Below, in pieces: positions 53,312 through 63,937 of a stretch of DNA of 64,000 nucleotides (its first letter is position 1; each line of letters starts with the position of its first letter). The DNA is taken from NCBI GenBank assembly GCA_030949325.1, contig JAUZSQ010000110.1, forward strand, positions 62,001 through 126,000. The letters run 5' to 3'. Both the position numbers and the translations under genes were made by a program. The notes under the pieces were generated by a model, which saw nothing but the letters and a program-made list of their open reading frames with translations, ran no database searches and had not been told where the DNA came from. The stretch comes from Sulfurovum sp. Its GTDB lineage: Bacteria; Campylobacterota; Campylobacteria; Campylobacterales; Sulfurovaceae.

Positions 53312-55291
53312 TTACACTGCTTCTGGATTCTCTGCATGGTGTTTTGCCAATGCTTCTGCTTTGGCTATTTTGTCTCCGTGTGCTAGGCGACTTTCCATAT
53401 TGTTTGCTATTTCGTAGTCTGCGATGATAGAACGTACTTTTTTACCTTCGATGACTTCTACATCTAGCAATACGGCTGTCATATTTTCGATGGCTTGGTG
53501 ATACTCTTTGAGGGTTTTTTTGACAAAGATATAACGCTCATTGAGGGTACTTCTGATGTGGTCATCCATGGCTTCTGCCATTTTTTCACTATAATCTGTA
53601 CTCACAGCTCCACCACCCAAGAATGAATTGGTTGAGCGTGAGAGTACCATCAGTCCTGCGACATCGGTCATTCCATAGACGCTAATCATGTCTTTTAAGA
53701 TAGAAGTGGCACGGTCTAGGTCGTTTCCTGCTCCTGTACTGATTTCACCCAAAAATACTTCTTCGGCTGCGCGTCCACCTAAGAGTACATCAATCTCTGC
53801 GATGAGTTCATGCTTTTGTTTGAGAAATCGTTCTTCATCTTCTGGCAAGTGAAGCGTATAACCCAATGCTCCTAAACCTCTAGGAATGATGGACACTTTG
53901 GTGACACGTGTGGCTCCTGCTGTGAGTTCTGCCATGAGAGCATGACCACTTTCGTGATAGGCTACAATGCGTTTTTCAAATTCAGAGATTTTACGGTTTT
54001 TCTTTTCAAGTCCTACAAATGAACGCTCAATCGCTTCCAATAAATCGCCTTGGTCAATCTCTTTTTTGTTAAATCTTCCTGCCAATAACGCTGCTTCATT
54101 AATAATATTCGCAAGGTCTGCTCCTGCAAGTCCTGCTGATTGTTTGGCGACAATACGCAAATCTACTTTAGTCGAGAGTTTAACCCCTTTAGAATGCACT
54201 TTCAAAATCGCTAAACGTCCGTCATAATCAGGCTTATCTACCAATACTTGTCTGTCAAAACGTCCTGCTCTAAGCAAAGCAGCATCAAGGATTTCAGGTC
54301 TATTGGTCGCTGCTAAGACGATAACAGGGGTATTGGTACCAAAGCCGTCCATCTCTGCTAGGAGTTGGTTCAGGGTTTGTTCTCTTTCGTCATTTCCACC
54401 CATGTTCGCACCAGATGCACGAGATTTACCAATGGCATCAATCTCATCAATAAAGATAATAGAAGGGGCTTCTTTTTTGGCTTGGGCAAACAAATCACGC
54501 ACACGCGAAGCACCCACACCGACAAACATCTCTATGAACCCAGAACCGGATACAGAGAAAAACGGTACAGAAGCTTCTCCTGCAACAGCTTTGGCTAAAA
54601 GTGTTTTACCTGTCCCTGGAGGTCCTACAAGTAGCAGTCCTTTGGGGATTTTGGCTCCAAGTTCAATATAGCGTTCAGGGAATTTGAGGAAATCGACGAT
54701 TTCTTTGACTTCATCTTTGGCTTCTTCTACCCCTTGTACATCATCAAATTTGGTATCAGGCTTTTCGGAGTTGATGAGCTTGTCTGCTTTTCCAGCGCCC
54801 AATACACCACCCATGCCTTTGGACATTTTTTTGGCTAAGAACATCCAAATTCCAAAGAAAATAAGAATAGGCAAGAGTGAACCTAAAATCTCTCGAAATA
54901 GCCCTTGACCCATCACCCCTTCATACGGAATTTTTTTCTTTTCCAAAAGAGGGATAAGCTCTGTATCTTGTCTAGGAATTGATTCAGCAGTGTAACGGAT
55001 ATTTCGCCCATTCTCTATAGCTATGGCTTCAATCGTCGTAGGTGTAATCGTCACCGATTGGATACTGCCTGTGCGTAATTGCTCTTTGAGTTCTGAGTAT
55101 TTTAGCTTTTTACTTTGGCTTATTTTTGAGCTTTGGTCATTGCTTAGACTGTTGAGTCCATCACCATCGCCTACAAAAGCTTTGAAGACCATAATAATAA
55201 TGACAGAAAATATAATAAATGATAAAAGTGGATTATCATTAAAAAAATTGTTATTATTGTTGTCTTGGTTGTTGTTGTCTTTGTTTGACAT
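53312..55291 (-). CDS. ftsH: ATP-dependent zinc metalloprotease FtsH
   Basis: GPPGTGKTLLAKAVAGEA, AATNRPEILDAALLRAGRFDRQV, HESGHAL zinc site. Confidence 0.97.
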   Translation of the reverse strand: MSNKDNNNQDNNNNNFFNDNPLLSFIIFSVIIIMVFKAFVGDGDGLNSLSNDQSSKISQSKKLKYSELKEQLRTGSIQSVTITPTTIEAIAIENGRNIRYTAESIPRQDTELIPLLEKKKIPYEGVMGQGLFREILGSLLPILIFFGIWMFLAKKMSKGMGGVLGAGKADKLINSEKPDTKFDDVQGVEEAKDEVKEIVDFLKFPERYIELGAKIPKGLLLVGPPGTGKTLLAKAVAGEASVPFFSVSGSGFIEMFVGVGASRVRDLFAQAKKEAPSIIFIDEIDAIGKSRASGANMGGNDEREQTLNQLLAEMDGFGTNTPVIVLAATNRPEILDAALLRAGRFDRQVLVDKPDYDGRLAILKVHSKGVKLSTKVDLRIVAKQSAGLAGADLANIINEAALLAGRFNKKEIDQGDLLEAIERSFVGLEKKNRKISEFEKRIVAYHESGHALMAELTAGATRVTKVSIIPRGLGALGYTLHLPEDEERFLKQKHELIAEIDVLLGGRAAEEVFLGEISTGAGNDLDRATSILKDMISVYGMTDVAGLMVLSRSTNSFLGGGAVSTDYSEKMAEAMDDHIRSTLNERYIFVKKTLKEYHQAIENMTAVLLDVEVIEGKKVRSIIADYEIANNMESRLAHGDKIAKAEALAKHHAENPEAV

Positions 55292-56127
55292 TAATTTGTT
55301 TCCTTTTTATATACAAGTGTGACCCACTCATCTTTGAGTGTTCGCTTGAGTAGTGTGAGTTCTTTAAATGACTCTGTGACTAAGTCTTCTTTGATGTCTA
55401 AAATACCCGAAAGTACCAATAATCCGTCTTTTTTACAAGCAGATTTGAGGTCTTTGACGATAAATCTAAGCACATCAGCAATGATATTGGCAATCACCAC
55501 ATCATAGCTTTGCTTGGCTTTATTGACCGAACCTTCCCATAATGCTTCATATTCTTCTGCATTAAGTGAAAAGTTTTCTTTGGTGCTATCTACAGAAAGA
55601 GGGTCAGTATCACAAAGTGTTACCTTTGCCCCTAGCTTCGTACACGCCAAGCCCAAAATACCAGAACCACAGCCCACATCAATGACTTCCATATCGGCTT
55701 TGATATGGCTAGAAATCGCTTCTAGGCAAGAAAATGTTGTGGCATGGTGTCCTGAACCAAAGGCTAGGGCAGGGTCTATCTTGATATTGATACACTCTGC
55801 TTTTGGCTCATACCATGAAGGGAAAATATAAAACTTTCCTGCTTCAATGGGTTGTACCGAATCTTGATAGGATTTTATCCAATCAAGGTTTTCTTTCTCT
55901 TGAAGTGTAAAAGACATTTCTATCGGATTGTCCAAACTCTCACATAAGGATACAAGAGCTTCTTTAACAAAAGTTAAATCAGATTCGCTACGGACGATAA
56001 TTTTACCCTCTCCAAGCTCCAAACCTTCTTCATAAATATTCAAAATAAAATCAGCAATACTTTCTACAAAAGCATCATCAAGAGTAACCGTCAGTTCAAA
56101 ATAACTATTGGGCATTGGCAACCCCAA
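55291..56127 (-). CDS. prmA: Ribosomal protein L11 methyltransferase
   Basis: [40 protein letters not shown]. Confidence 0.94.
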   Translation of the reverse strand: MGLPMPNSYFELTVTLDDAFVESIADFILNIYEEGLELGEGKIIVRSESDLTFVKEALVSLCESLDNPIEMSFTLQEKENLDWIKSYQDSVQPIEAGKFYIFPSWYEPKAECINIKIDPALAFGSGHHATTFSCLEAISSHIKADMEVIDVGCGSGILGLACTKLGAKVTLCDTDPLSVDSTKENFSLNAEEYEALWEGSVNKAKQSYDVVIANIIADVLRFIVKDLKSACKKDGLLVLSGILDIKEDLVTESFKELTLLKRTLKDEWVTLVYKKETN

Positions 56128-56819
56128 AGGCTTCTTCTAAATCTAAAGTACCTTCATAGAAAGCTTTTCCAACAATCGTTCCATCAATATTGGCATCCAT
56201 CAAAGCATGAATATCAGACATATCTTTCAGACCTCCAGAAGCAATCGTCTCAAGCCCTGAAGCCTCTTGAATTTCTTTGGTAAATTCCACATTTACCCCA
56301 GTCATCATCCCATCACGCCCTACATCAGTACAGATAATAGCGATGACCCCTGCATTGGCAAACTCCTTAGCCAAATCCGTAGCTTTCATATCAGAAACTT
56401 CTCCCCAACCCTCCACAGCCACCATTCCATCAATGGCATCAATACCCACAACGATAGGATACTTTTTCGCCATATCTCGTACAAACTGAGGGTTTTTGAC
56501 TGCAATAGAACCCAAAATCACTCTATCAATCCCCAAATCCAAATACATTTTAATTGTCTCTTCATCACGAATTCCACCACCAAGCTCTAGCTTAATGCTA
56601 CAATTTTCACGAATTTTTTTTATTTGTTCCAAGTTCTCAGGTTTCCCTGCAAAAGCCCCATTCAAATCTACCAAATGCACCCATTCGCTTCCGAGTTCTT
56701 CAAATCTTTTAGCCACTTGCCAAGGTTCATCACTATAAATTTTAGCAGATGCCATAAGTCCTTTACTTAGTCGTCACTGCTTTTCCGTCTTTGAGGTCAA
56801 TTGCTGGTAGTATTGTCAT
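56105..56819 (-). CDS. hisA: HisA, phosphoribosylformimino-5-aminoimidazole carboxamide ribotide isomerase (apparent frameshift near 56770)
   Basis: [71 protein letters not shown]. Confidence 0.93.
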
Positions 56820-57390
56820 TCTTGTTCCTTGAATAGGTTTTTTAGTTTTGTGTTTTAATGTATTAAATTTATCACTTGAAAAATCATAATTTTCATTTGG
56901 ATAAGCATTAGTATATATTTGGTTCAATATCGCTTTGTCATTTTCTTTGGATTTAAACTCTGAACAATCTAAAAAAGTTTCTATACACTCTTTTTCTCCT
57001 AAAGGTATAGATGATAATATTAAAGATTCTAAATAACCATCTTTTGTATCAAAATTACAAGTGATATATAAATCAGATATTTCATATATATTTAACTTTT
57101 TTCTAATAGCTATCATCTCTTTTAATGTATTATCAAATCCACCATAAATAGTATCATTTTCTGTATAATCAGCATCAACTACAAACAATATTTTAGAAAA
57201 AGTTCCCTCATCTATTTCAGCTAAAAGCTCTTTATACGCATCTATTATCCTCTTTAAAAAAATTACTTTTACTTCCTAACCCAAAAAATCGTATCTCTTT
57301 TATATTTAATTCTAATTTTTCAATGAGTAGTTTTAATAGTTTATTATCAGCTGTTTTTTTTGCATTACCCTCGTGTAAAATGGCTACCAT
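56816..57390 (-). CDS. TOPRIM-like protein (DUF3226/DUF4435-like), second pair; apparent frameshifts near 57255 and 56850
   Basis: MVAILHEGNAKKTADNKLLKLLIEKL...KILFVVDADYTENDTIYGG: N-terminal Glu and DxD TOPRIM signature; ATG overlaps ATPase stop by 7 nt; TGA overlaps hisA ATG. Confidence 0.65.
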
Positions 57391-58245
57391 CCTCTAACCT
57401 CATGACCATCATCTATCGCATATTGAAGCATCTCATAATCTCTAACTCCTGCAATTACTTTTCCATCTTTTAGCTCGTGTCATCTTAATATAAGTTATAT
57501 CTTCATCCTCCAACTTCTTAGCCACTCTAGCATAAGACTCTATACACTCTTTAGAATGTGTTGTTGCGAAGACTTGGACATTTTGGTCTTTTGAAACTTT
57601 AAGAATTATTTCCCATAGTTTGTCTAGGTTTGTGTAGTGGATACCGTTGTCTATTTCATCAATCAAAATAATGCTATCTTTGGAGGATAAAACTAATAAT
57701 ATTAATGATATAAATTTACCTAAACCATCTCCAAACTCATTGATATTATAAAATTTTCCATTTTTTTGGCAGTGTGGTTGTGACTTTATCATTCTAAATT
57801 TTTCAATACTATTATCAAATTCTTTTAGATAATTATCTAATGTATCTTCTAATTCATTTTCAATAATTTTACTATAGGAATTATCATAATCTGTTTTTCT
57901 TGCTTTATTACTACTTTTAAAAATAATTTTTACTTTTAACTTATCTATATTTGAAATTATTTGATAATTTTCATGCTCATTTACTTTATGAGTTATAAAA
58001 TTTTCACTAAATTTCTTGCCAATTTCTTGCCATAAATCTTCTAATATATCAGATATATATCTCATTCGAATAATATGATTTAAATTCTTTTTAGAGTTAC
58101 TAATATAGATAGCCTCCATAAAAGCAGTCTTCCCCACATTATTCTTACCACCAATAAGATTAACCCGACCAAAACCCTCAGCTTTAAAATCTTCAAAACA
58201 TTTAAAATTTTTAATTTCTATTTGTTTTATGAAATGTTCGTTCAT
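57384..58245 (-). CDS. AAA_15/OLD-type ABC ATPase, second pair; apparent frameshift near 57480
   Basis: Walker A LIGGKNNVGKTAFMEA, EFGDGLG signature-like, Walker B SIILIDEIDNGIHYT, FATTHSKECI; C-term in other frame ELKDGKVIAGVRDYEMLQYAIDDGHEVRGW*. Confidence 0.82.
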
Positions 58246-58810
58246 TTACTTTCCTTGAATAGGTTTATTAATTTATCTTTTAGTCCATGAAATCTATCAT
58301 CTTTAAAATCAAATTGAGGATAAGGATATAAATCTCTGTATAAATTGGCTATAGGTTTTTTATTTGGTCTGAGTTTTTCTACATCTAAACATTTTACCAA
58401 ATTATCAAAATAGGGATAACACTCTTTGTTTTAATAGTCTCGACCAAAAAATAATCTAAATTTTTATTAAAAATATGTACATTAGATTTAATATTCCATT
58501 TTAAATCTACAATTAAATCATCATAACATTTTTGAGACTTTTCCATACCATTACAATTTTTATCATCTATTTCAAAATCGCAATCAAAGATAAAAAGAGC
58601 TTTATCCACATCACCATTATCTATTTTCATTTTAAGCTTTTTATATTTAGTATGATGACTATCTAAAAGTTTTGACTTACCACCCATCACCTCAATATAA
58701 TCATCAAAATTAATATTATCTTGAACTATAATTTTATTATTCTTTTTCAAATCATTCAATAACGAGATAAAGAAGTTTTTATCATCTTTCCCCTCTACAA
58801 TAATTACCAT
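58242..58810 (-). CDS. TOPRIM-like protein (DUF3226/DUF4435-like), first pair; apparent frameshift near 58430
   Basis: MVIIVEGKDDKNFFISLLNDL...ALFIFDCDFEIDDKN: Glu and DxD; C-term in other frame KECYPYFDNLVKCLDVEKLRPNKKPIANLYRDLYPYPQFDFKDDRFHGLKDKLINLFKESK*. Confidence 0.75.
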
Positions 58811-59763
58811 CCTCTTACCTCATGATTTTGTTCTATTTCATCAATAAACCACTCATAAGGATAAATCATAGCTTTTATTTCACTATCTTTATTTTTACCT
58901 AATTCAATAAATACAATTTCTTCATCCTCCAACTTCTTAGCCACTCTAGCATAAGACTCTATACACTCTTTTGAATGCGTTGTGGCGAAGACTTGGACGT
59001 TATGCTCATCTGCAATTTCAAGAATTATTTCCCAAAGCTCATCAAGTTGAGTATAGTGAATACCATTTTCTATTTCATCAATAAATAGATAACTATTTTC
59101 ACAAGCATATAAAGAACAGATAATAGAAATCCAATGTTTTAAACCATCTCCAAATTCTACAATATCTCTATACTCTTTTGATTTTATTTGACATTGAGGA
59201 TTATCTCCACCAATAATTTTAAATTTTAAAATATTTTTATCAAATTCATTTATTTTTTTATCAAGAAAGTCTTCTTTATCTTTTCTTTGAACAGCTTCAA
59301 ATGCAGTTTTGAGTTCAAAGTTTGTAAATCCATAATTGTCTATAAAAGTTACTTCTTTATTTGGAATAAAGTTTATTTCATTCTTGAAGTTAATGCTTTC
59401 ATATTCAGAATTTAATTTTATATCTAGTTTTTTCTCTATCCCTAATAAATCTACAGTATATATTATTTTATTTTTCCCAGATATATAAAAAGATTGATAC
59501 TGTGTTAATATATCAATAATATTAGGTCTTTCTTCATTGATTTTGTTTCTATTCCTATGAATATTGACTATAGAAAAAAATAGATTATTGATAGTTTGTG
59601 AAGATGTATCAATATACAGTGCCTCCATAAAAGCAGTCTTACCCACATTATTCTTCCCACCAATCAAATTCACATGACCAAAACCCTCAGCTTTAAAATC
59701 TTCAAAACATTTAAAGTTTTTTATTTCTATATTTTTTATAAAATGTTCTTGTTTTTCTTGCAT
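58804..59763 (-). CDS. AAA_15/OLD-type ABC ATPase, first pair
   Basis: IEIKNFKCFEDFKAEGFGHVNLIGGKNNVGKTAFMEALY, EFGDGLKHWISI, YLFIDEIENGIHYT, VQVFATTHSKECIESYARVAKKLEDE. Confidence 0.87.
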   Translation of the reverse strand: MQEKQEHFIKNIEIKNFKCFEDFKAEGFGHVNLIGGKNNVGKTAFMEALYIDTSSQTINNLFFSIVNIHRNRNKINEERPNIIDILTQYQSFYISGKNKIIYTVDLLGIEKKLDIKLNSEYESINFKNEINFIPNKEVTFIDNYGFTNFELKTAFEAVQRKDKEDFLDKKINEFDKNILKFKIIGGDNPQCQIKSKEYRDIVEFGDGLKHWISIICSLYACENSYLFIDEIENGIHYTQLDELWEIILEIADEHNVQVFATTHSKECIESYARVAKKLEDEEIVFIELGKNKDSEIKAMIYPYEWFIDEIEQNHEVRGW

Positions 59764-59804
59764 TTGAATCTCCTTGGGGTTTGTGGTGCGTTGAAAACAG
59801 CATC

Positions 59805-60421
59805 CTACAGGTTGATGAAGTTTTGTATGATTTTTAAACCATTTTCATGGCTTTTTTCTGGGTGGGGTTGGATGCCGTAGATGTTGTTTTTTTGTACGGC
59901 TGAGACGAATTTGTAGCCGTAGTGGGTTTTGCCTATGGCATATTTATCGTCGCATACTGCGTGGAATGAGTGGACGAAATAGAGATAGAAGTCTTTGTCT
60001 AGGTTTTTGAAAAGGGGTGTTTCTCTTTGTACGAAAAAGTTCATTCCAACCCATGTGGGGAACTTTGAGTGGGTGGTCAAATTGTGTTTCTTCAAAGGCT
60101 AGGACTTTACCCTTCTATGAGTCCTAAGCCTTTGGTGGAGCCAAATTCTTCGGAGCTTTCAAAGAGTAGTTGCATTCCTAAGCAGATACCTAAGAGAGGT
60201 TTAGCACTTTGGGCATAGGCTTTGATGGCATCATCCATACCGTTGCTTTGGAGTTGTGTCATCGCGTCAGCAAATGCACCGACTCCTGGGAGTATGAGTT
60301 TGTCATAGTTTTGGAGTTGGTTTGGGTTGCTTTCTACTTTGGCTTCTATGCCCATTTTTTTGAAAGCATTCATCACTGAAGCCAAATTACCCATATTATA
60401 ATCCACAATTCCTAGTAGCAT
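59805..60421 (-). CDS. hisH: Imidazole glycerol phosphate synthase, glutamine amidotransferase subunit (at least two apparent frameshifts)
   Basis: MLLGIVDYNMGNLASV, LPGVGAFADAM, LLGICLGMQLLF; downstream YLYFVHSFHAV...GIQPHPEKSHENGLKIIQNF. Confidence 0.9.
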
Positions 60422-60510
60422 CGCATTCCTTCAAAGCCTATATATTAACGTGATTATAGCCAATTAATTAGCAGAGATATGTTAAAATCCTTGTAAATAA
60501 AGGGTCATAG

Positions 60511-61504
60511 ATGAAAATAGCTATTGTAAAACTCTCTGCCATGGGTGATATTATTCATGCGATGGTAGCACTTCAATATATCAAACAAGCCAAGCCTCAT
60601 CTGGAAATAGATTGGATAGTCGAACAAGGTTTTGCCAAAGTATTAGAAGGCAATAAAGATATTGCACACATCTATCCTGTCAATCTCAAAGCTATCAAGT
60701 CAGATAAAATGCAATTTATCACCGAGTTTAAGCGTGTCAAACGCTATGCCAAGGGTGAGTATGATTTGGTCATAGATGCACAAGGTTTGATTAAATCAGG
60801 TATTGTGAGCAAGATACTAGGGAAGAATAGGGCAGGGTTTTCTAGGGCTTCTATTCGTGAGGGTGTGGCATCGTATTTTTATCAGCACAAAGTAGAAATT
60901 GCTTATGATGCGAATACGATTGATAGAAATGCTAAAGTGATGTCTGAGCCTTTGGGGGTGCAGATTAGTCCAAAGATGATTTTGGACAAAAAGCCTTTTT
61001 TGTTTTATACTAAGGATGTGGTGTTAGAACATCTCTCTTTGGAGAAGAAAAATATTATTTTTGTGATTGGTTCTACATGGGAGAGCCGTAATTATCCCAA
61101 AGAGCAATTTATGGAGATTGCCAATGCATTAGAAGAGAATGTATTGATTGCTTGGGGCAGTGAGGAAGAGAAAATCCGTGCAGAGTGGATAGCCTCTCAT
61201 AGTAGCTATGCCAAAGTATTGCCCAAGATAAATCTTAACGCTCTCAAAGCGATTATTGGGGAGTCTGATTTACTTATTGGCAATGATACAGGGTCCTACA
61301 CACATGGCATGGGGACTCAATAGAGCGTCTATTACAATTTTTGGTCCTACGCCTGTGAACCGTGTGTATGAAACGCCTATCAATAAGGTGATTAGCTCAT
61401 CTTCTATGGTTGACCATTATAAACTCAATAAAGAAGACTTTTCTATACAAGAGATAGACCCAGCAAGGATTATCACGATGGCAAGAGGTTTATTGGATGC
61501 TTGA
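60511..61504 (+). CDS. waaC: Lipopolysaccharide heptosyltransferase I (apparent frameshift near 61290)
   Basis: MKIAIVKLSAMGDIIHAMVALQYIK; LIGNDTG|PTHMAWGLNRASITIFGPTPVNRVYETP. Confidence 0.9.
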
Positions 61505-62369
61505 TTATTTTTATTTGGCTTTATATACATTTTTTAAAGTGTTACTCAAAGTATTGCCCTCATGGATATTGCGTAAACTCATGACTGCTATCGCATGGTT
61601 GGCGTGGTATAGTAGCCCAAAACATAAAAATAGAATCAAAGAGCATCTTACTTTGGCATGGGGTACAGCACTCAATGAGTCTGAACAAAAAGAGATAGGT
61701 ATCCATGCGTTTATGAATTTACTAGATACGGTATTTGGTATCTTGAAGCGTGATGGTATGGATAAGCAAGAGGTTTTACACAATATTACTTTTGAAGGTT
61801 CTGAGATTATAGAAGCCTATCAAAAAGCAAATAAAAACTTTATTTTGGTCACGGGACATTATGGCAATTGGGAATTACTTTCTCAGTCTATGGCTATTAA
61901 GTTTGATTTGACTCTTGTAGGTGTAGGACGTAAGATAGACAGTGCGATGATGGATGAGGTACTTAAAAAAAATAGAGAACAATTCAACGTAGAGATGATT
62001 TACAAAAAAGGGGCGTTAAAAGAGTCGATGAGAGTGATTAAAGAAGGTAAAACGTTGGGGATACTTACCGACCAAGCCCTGCGTCCCCATCAATCTATTG
62101 AAGTACAGTTTTTTAATCAAAGGGCTACACATACCCCTTTAGCTTCTATACTTTCTCGTAAGTTTGGATTGGATTTGATTCCTGCGTATATTAGTACAGA
62201 AGATTATCAATCTTATACAGTCAAAATTTATGAACCAATCGTGAGTATCAAAACAGAGAATCAAGAGGAAGACTTGGCTATACTTACACAAAAACAAGCA
62301 GATATTACGGAAAAAGTCATTAGAAAAAACCCCAAGCAATGGTTTTGGATGCATCGTAGATGGAAGTAG
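61497..62369 (+). CDS. Lipid A biosynthesis (lauroyl-type) acyltransferase
   Basis: NFILVTGHYGNWELLSQSMA, GILTDQALRPHQSIEVQFFNQRATHTPLA. Confidence 0.85.
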   Translation: MLDYFYLALYTFFKVLLKVLPSWILRKLMTAIAWLAWYSSPKHKNRIKEHLTLAWGTALNESEQKEIGIHAFMNLLDTVFGILKRDGMDKQEVLHNITFEGSEIIEAYQKANKNFILVTGHYGNWELLSQSMAIKFDLTLVGVGRKIDSAMMDEVLKKNREQFNVEMIYKKGALKESMRVIKEGKTLGILTDQALRPHQSIEVQFFNQRATHTPLASILSRKFGLDLIPAYISTEDYQSYTVKIYEPIVSIKTENQEEDLAILTQKQADITEKVIRKNPKQWFWMHRRWK

Positions 62370-62402
62370 CTAAAAGTATGGGGAAAGGGTTTAACATATA
62401 AT

Positions 62403-63483
62403 ATGAATACTAAAATACCTAAAGCTATCGATGTTGTTTTCTATGTGGCATATCCCTATTACTTTCCTCATTTTTTACCTATTGGTAAGGCGTTACTTAG
62501 GGAGGGTTTGAAGATTCATTATGTGCTGTCTTGCAAACAAAATACGGTTTTGATGGAAAGTATTGCTACAGAAGAAGGCTTGGAGTATTCTTTGGGAGAA
62601 GAAAAGCTTTCCACGATAGAAACAAAAGCTATAGTGTTTGCCAATGTGCCTCCTGAGACTTTACAAACCAAGGCGAAGACCTTTTTTCTCTGTCATGGTA
62701 CGGGGACAAAACAATGTGGTTTTAATAAAGCTTTAGAAAAATGTGATGTGGTGTTTGTCGAAGGTCAATACCGTTTTATGCTTTACAATAAAACCTTTCC
62801 TCAACATAAAGAAAAGCTATATCAAGTATGGATATTCCAAGCTAGATACGGTGATAAACAGCAGTGATGAAGAGATAGAAGCGTTAAAAGAACGTTATGG
62901 GCTAGATAAAAATAAACAAACGATTTTATATGCACCTACCTTTTTTCCTTCCTCTATAGAAAAGATGAGTAAGGTATTTCCTCAGGATTTTGCTCAATAT
63001 AATATCATCGTAAAACCACATTATTTGTCATGGGAAAGAAAGCGTTACCAAGCACAGCGTAAATATTTTGATACATGGAAAACCTATCCAAATTGTCAGG
63101 TTTTGGGTGTGGAAGAATATAATCTTATTCCCTTTATATTAATGGCAGACATCATGATTTCAGATGAAAGTTCTGCTATCTTTGAGTTTGCATCTTTGAA
63201 TAAACCTGTGATTATCAATAGGTTTTTAACCTTAAGATGGAGCTATTATCTCAATCCTAAAAAAATACTCAAACGTATGGACAAAGGCATGAATAACTAT
63301 AAAAAGATAGGTGCCAATCCTTCAAGCTATAAAGAAATGATAGAAGCCACACATGATGCATTAAAAGACAAGAGTACCTTTGAAGTCCAGCGTTTGGAGA
63401 TGGCAAAAGATATTTGTGGTCTTGTAGATGGACAAGCTTCTATGCGTATTACTAAAGTGATAAAGGATGTCTGTGGCTTCTAA
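62403..63483 (+). CDS. CDP-glycerol glycerophosphotransferase family protein (apparent frameshift near 62845)
   Basis: FLCHGTGTKQCGF; QTILYAPTFFPSSIEKM; ADIMISDESSAIFEFASLNKPVI. Confidence 0.78.
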
Positions 63484-63937
63484 AATCATCTTGACCTATG
63501 GTACTTTTGATATGTTTCATGTAGGGCATTTAGCACTTTTAAAAAGATTAAAAGCCTTAGGTGATGTTTTGATTGTGGCTGTATCTTCTGATGAGTTCAA
63601 TTTGATTAAAGGTAAAAAAACCTTAATTCCTTATGCACAAAGAGCCAGTATCGTCGAAGCCATTAAATATGTAGATAAAGTCATCAAAGAAGAAAATTGG
63701 GAACAAAAAAAAGAAGATATTCTCAAATACCATGTAGATATTTTTGCTATGGGTGATGATTGGAAAGGTAAATTTGATGATTTAAAATCTCATTGTGAAG
63801 TAAAATATTTACCCCGTACGGAGGGTATTTCTTCTACACAGTTAAAACAGCAACTCAAAAATATTTCTAAGATTAATATCAAAGACATTAGTCAAGCATT
63901 TGAAATTTTAGAAAGGCTCAAAAATGACTTTAGCTAA
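63467..63937 (+). CDS. tagD: Glycerol-3-phosphate cytidylyltransferase-like protein
   Basis: ILTYGTFDMFHVGHLALLKRLKALGDVLIVAVSSDEFNLIKGKK, YLPRTEGISSTQLK. Confidence 0.85.
   Translation: MSVASKIILTYGTFDMFHVGHLALLKRLKALGDVLIVAVSSDEFNLIKGKKTLIPYAQRASIVEAIKYVDKVIKEENWEQKKEDILKYHVDIFAMGDDWKGKFDDLKSHCEVKYLPRTEGISSTQLKQQLKNISKINIKDISQAFEILERLKNDFS

Noticed and set aside
53967-54671. Antisense ORFs (86 and 122 aa) across ftsH
   Set aside because: Opposite strand of a conserved core gene, low-information composition, no start context.
56763-57188. Natural fusion of the TOPRIM-like protein to HisA (ORF track shows ...[19 protein letters not shown]...)
   Set aside because: Comparison with the first copy (NLFKESK*) shows the correct frame ends NLFKEQE* with TGA overlapping the hisA ATG; the fusion is a frameshift artefact.
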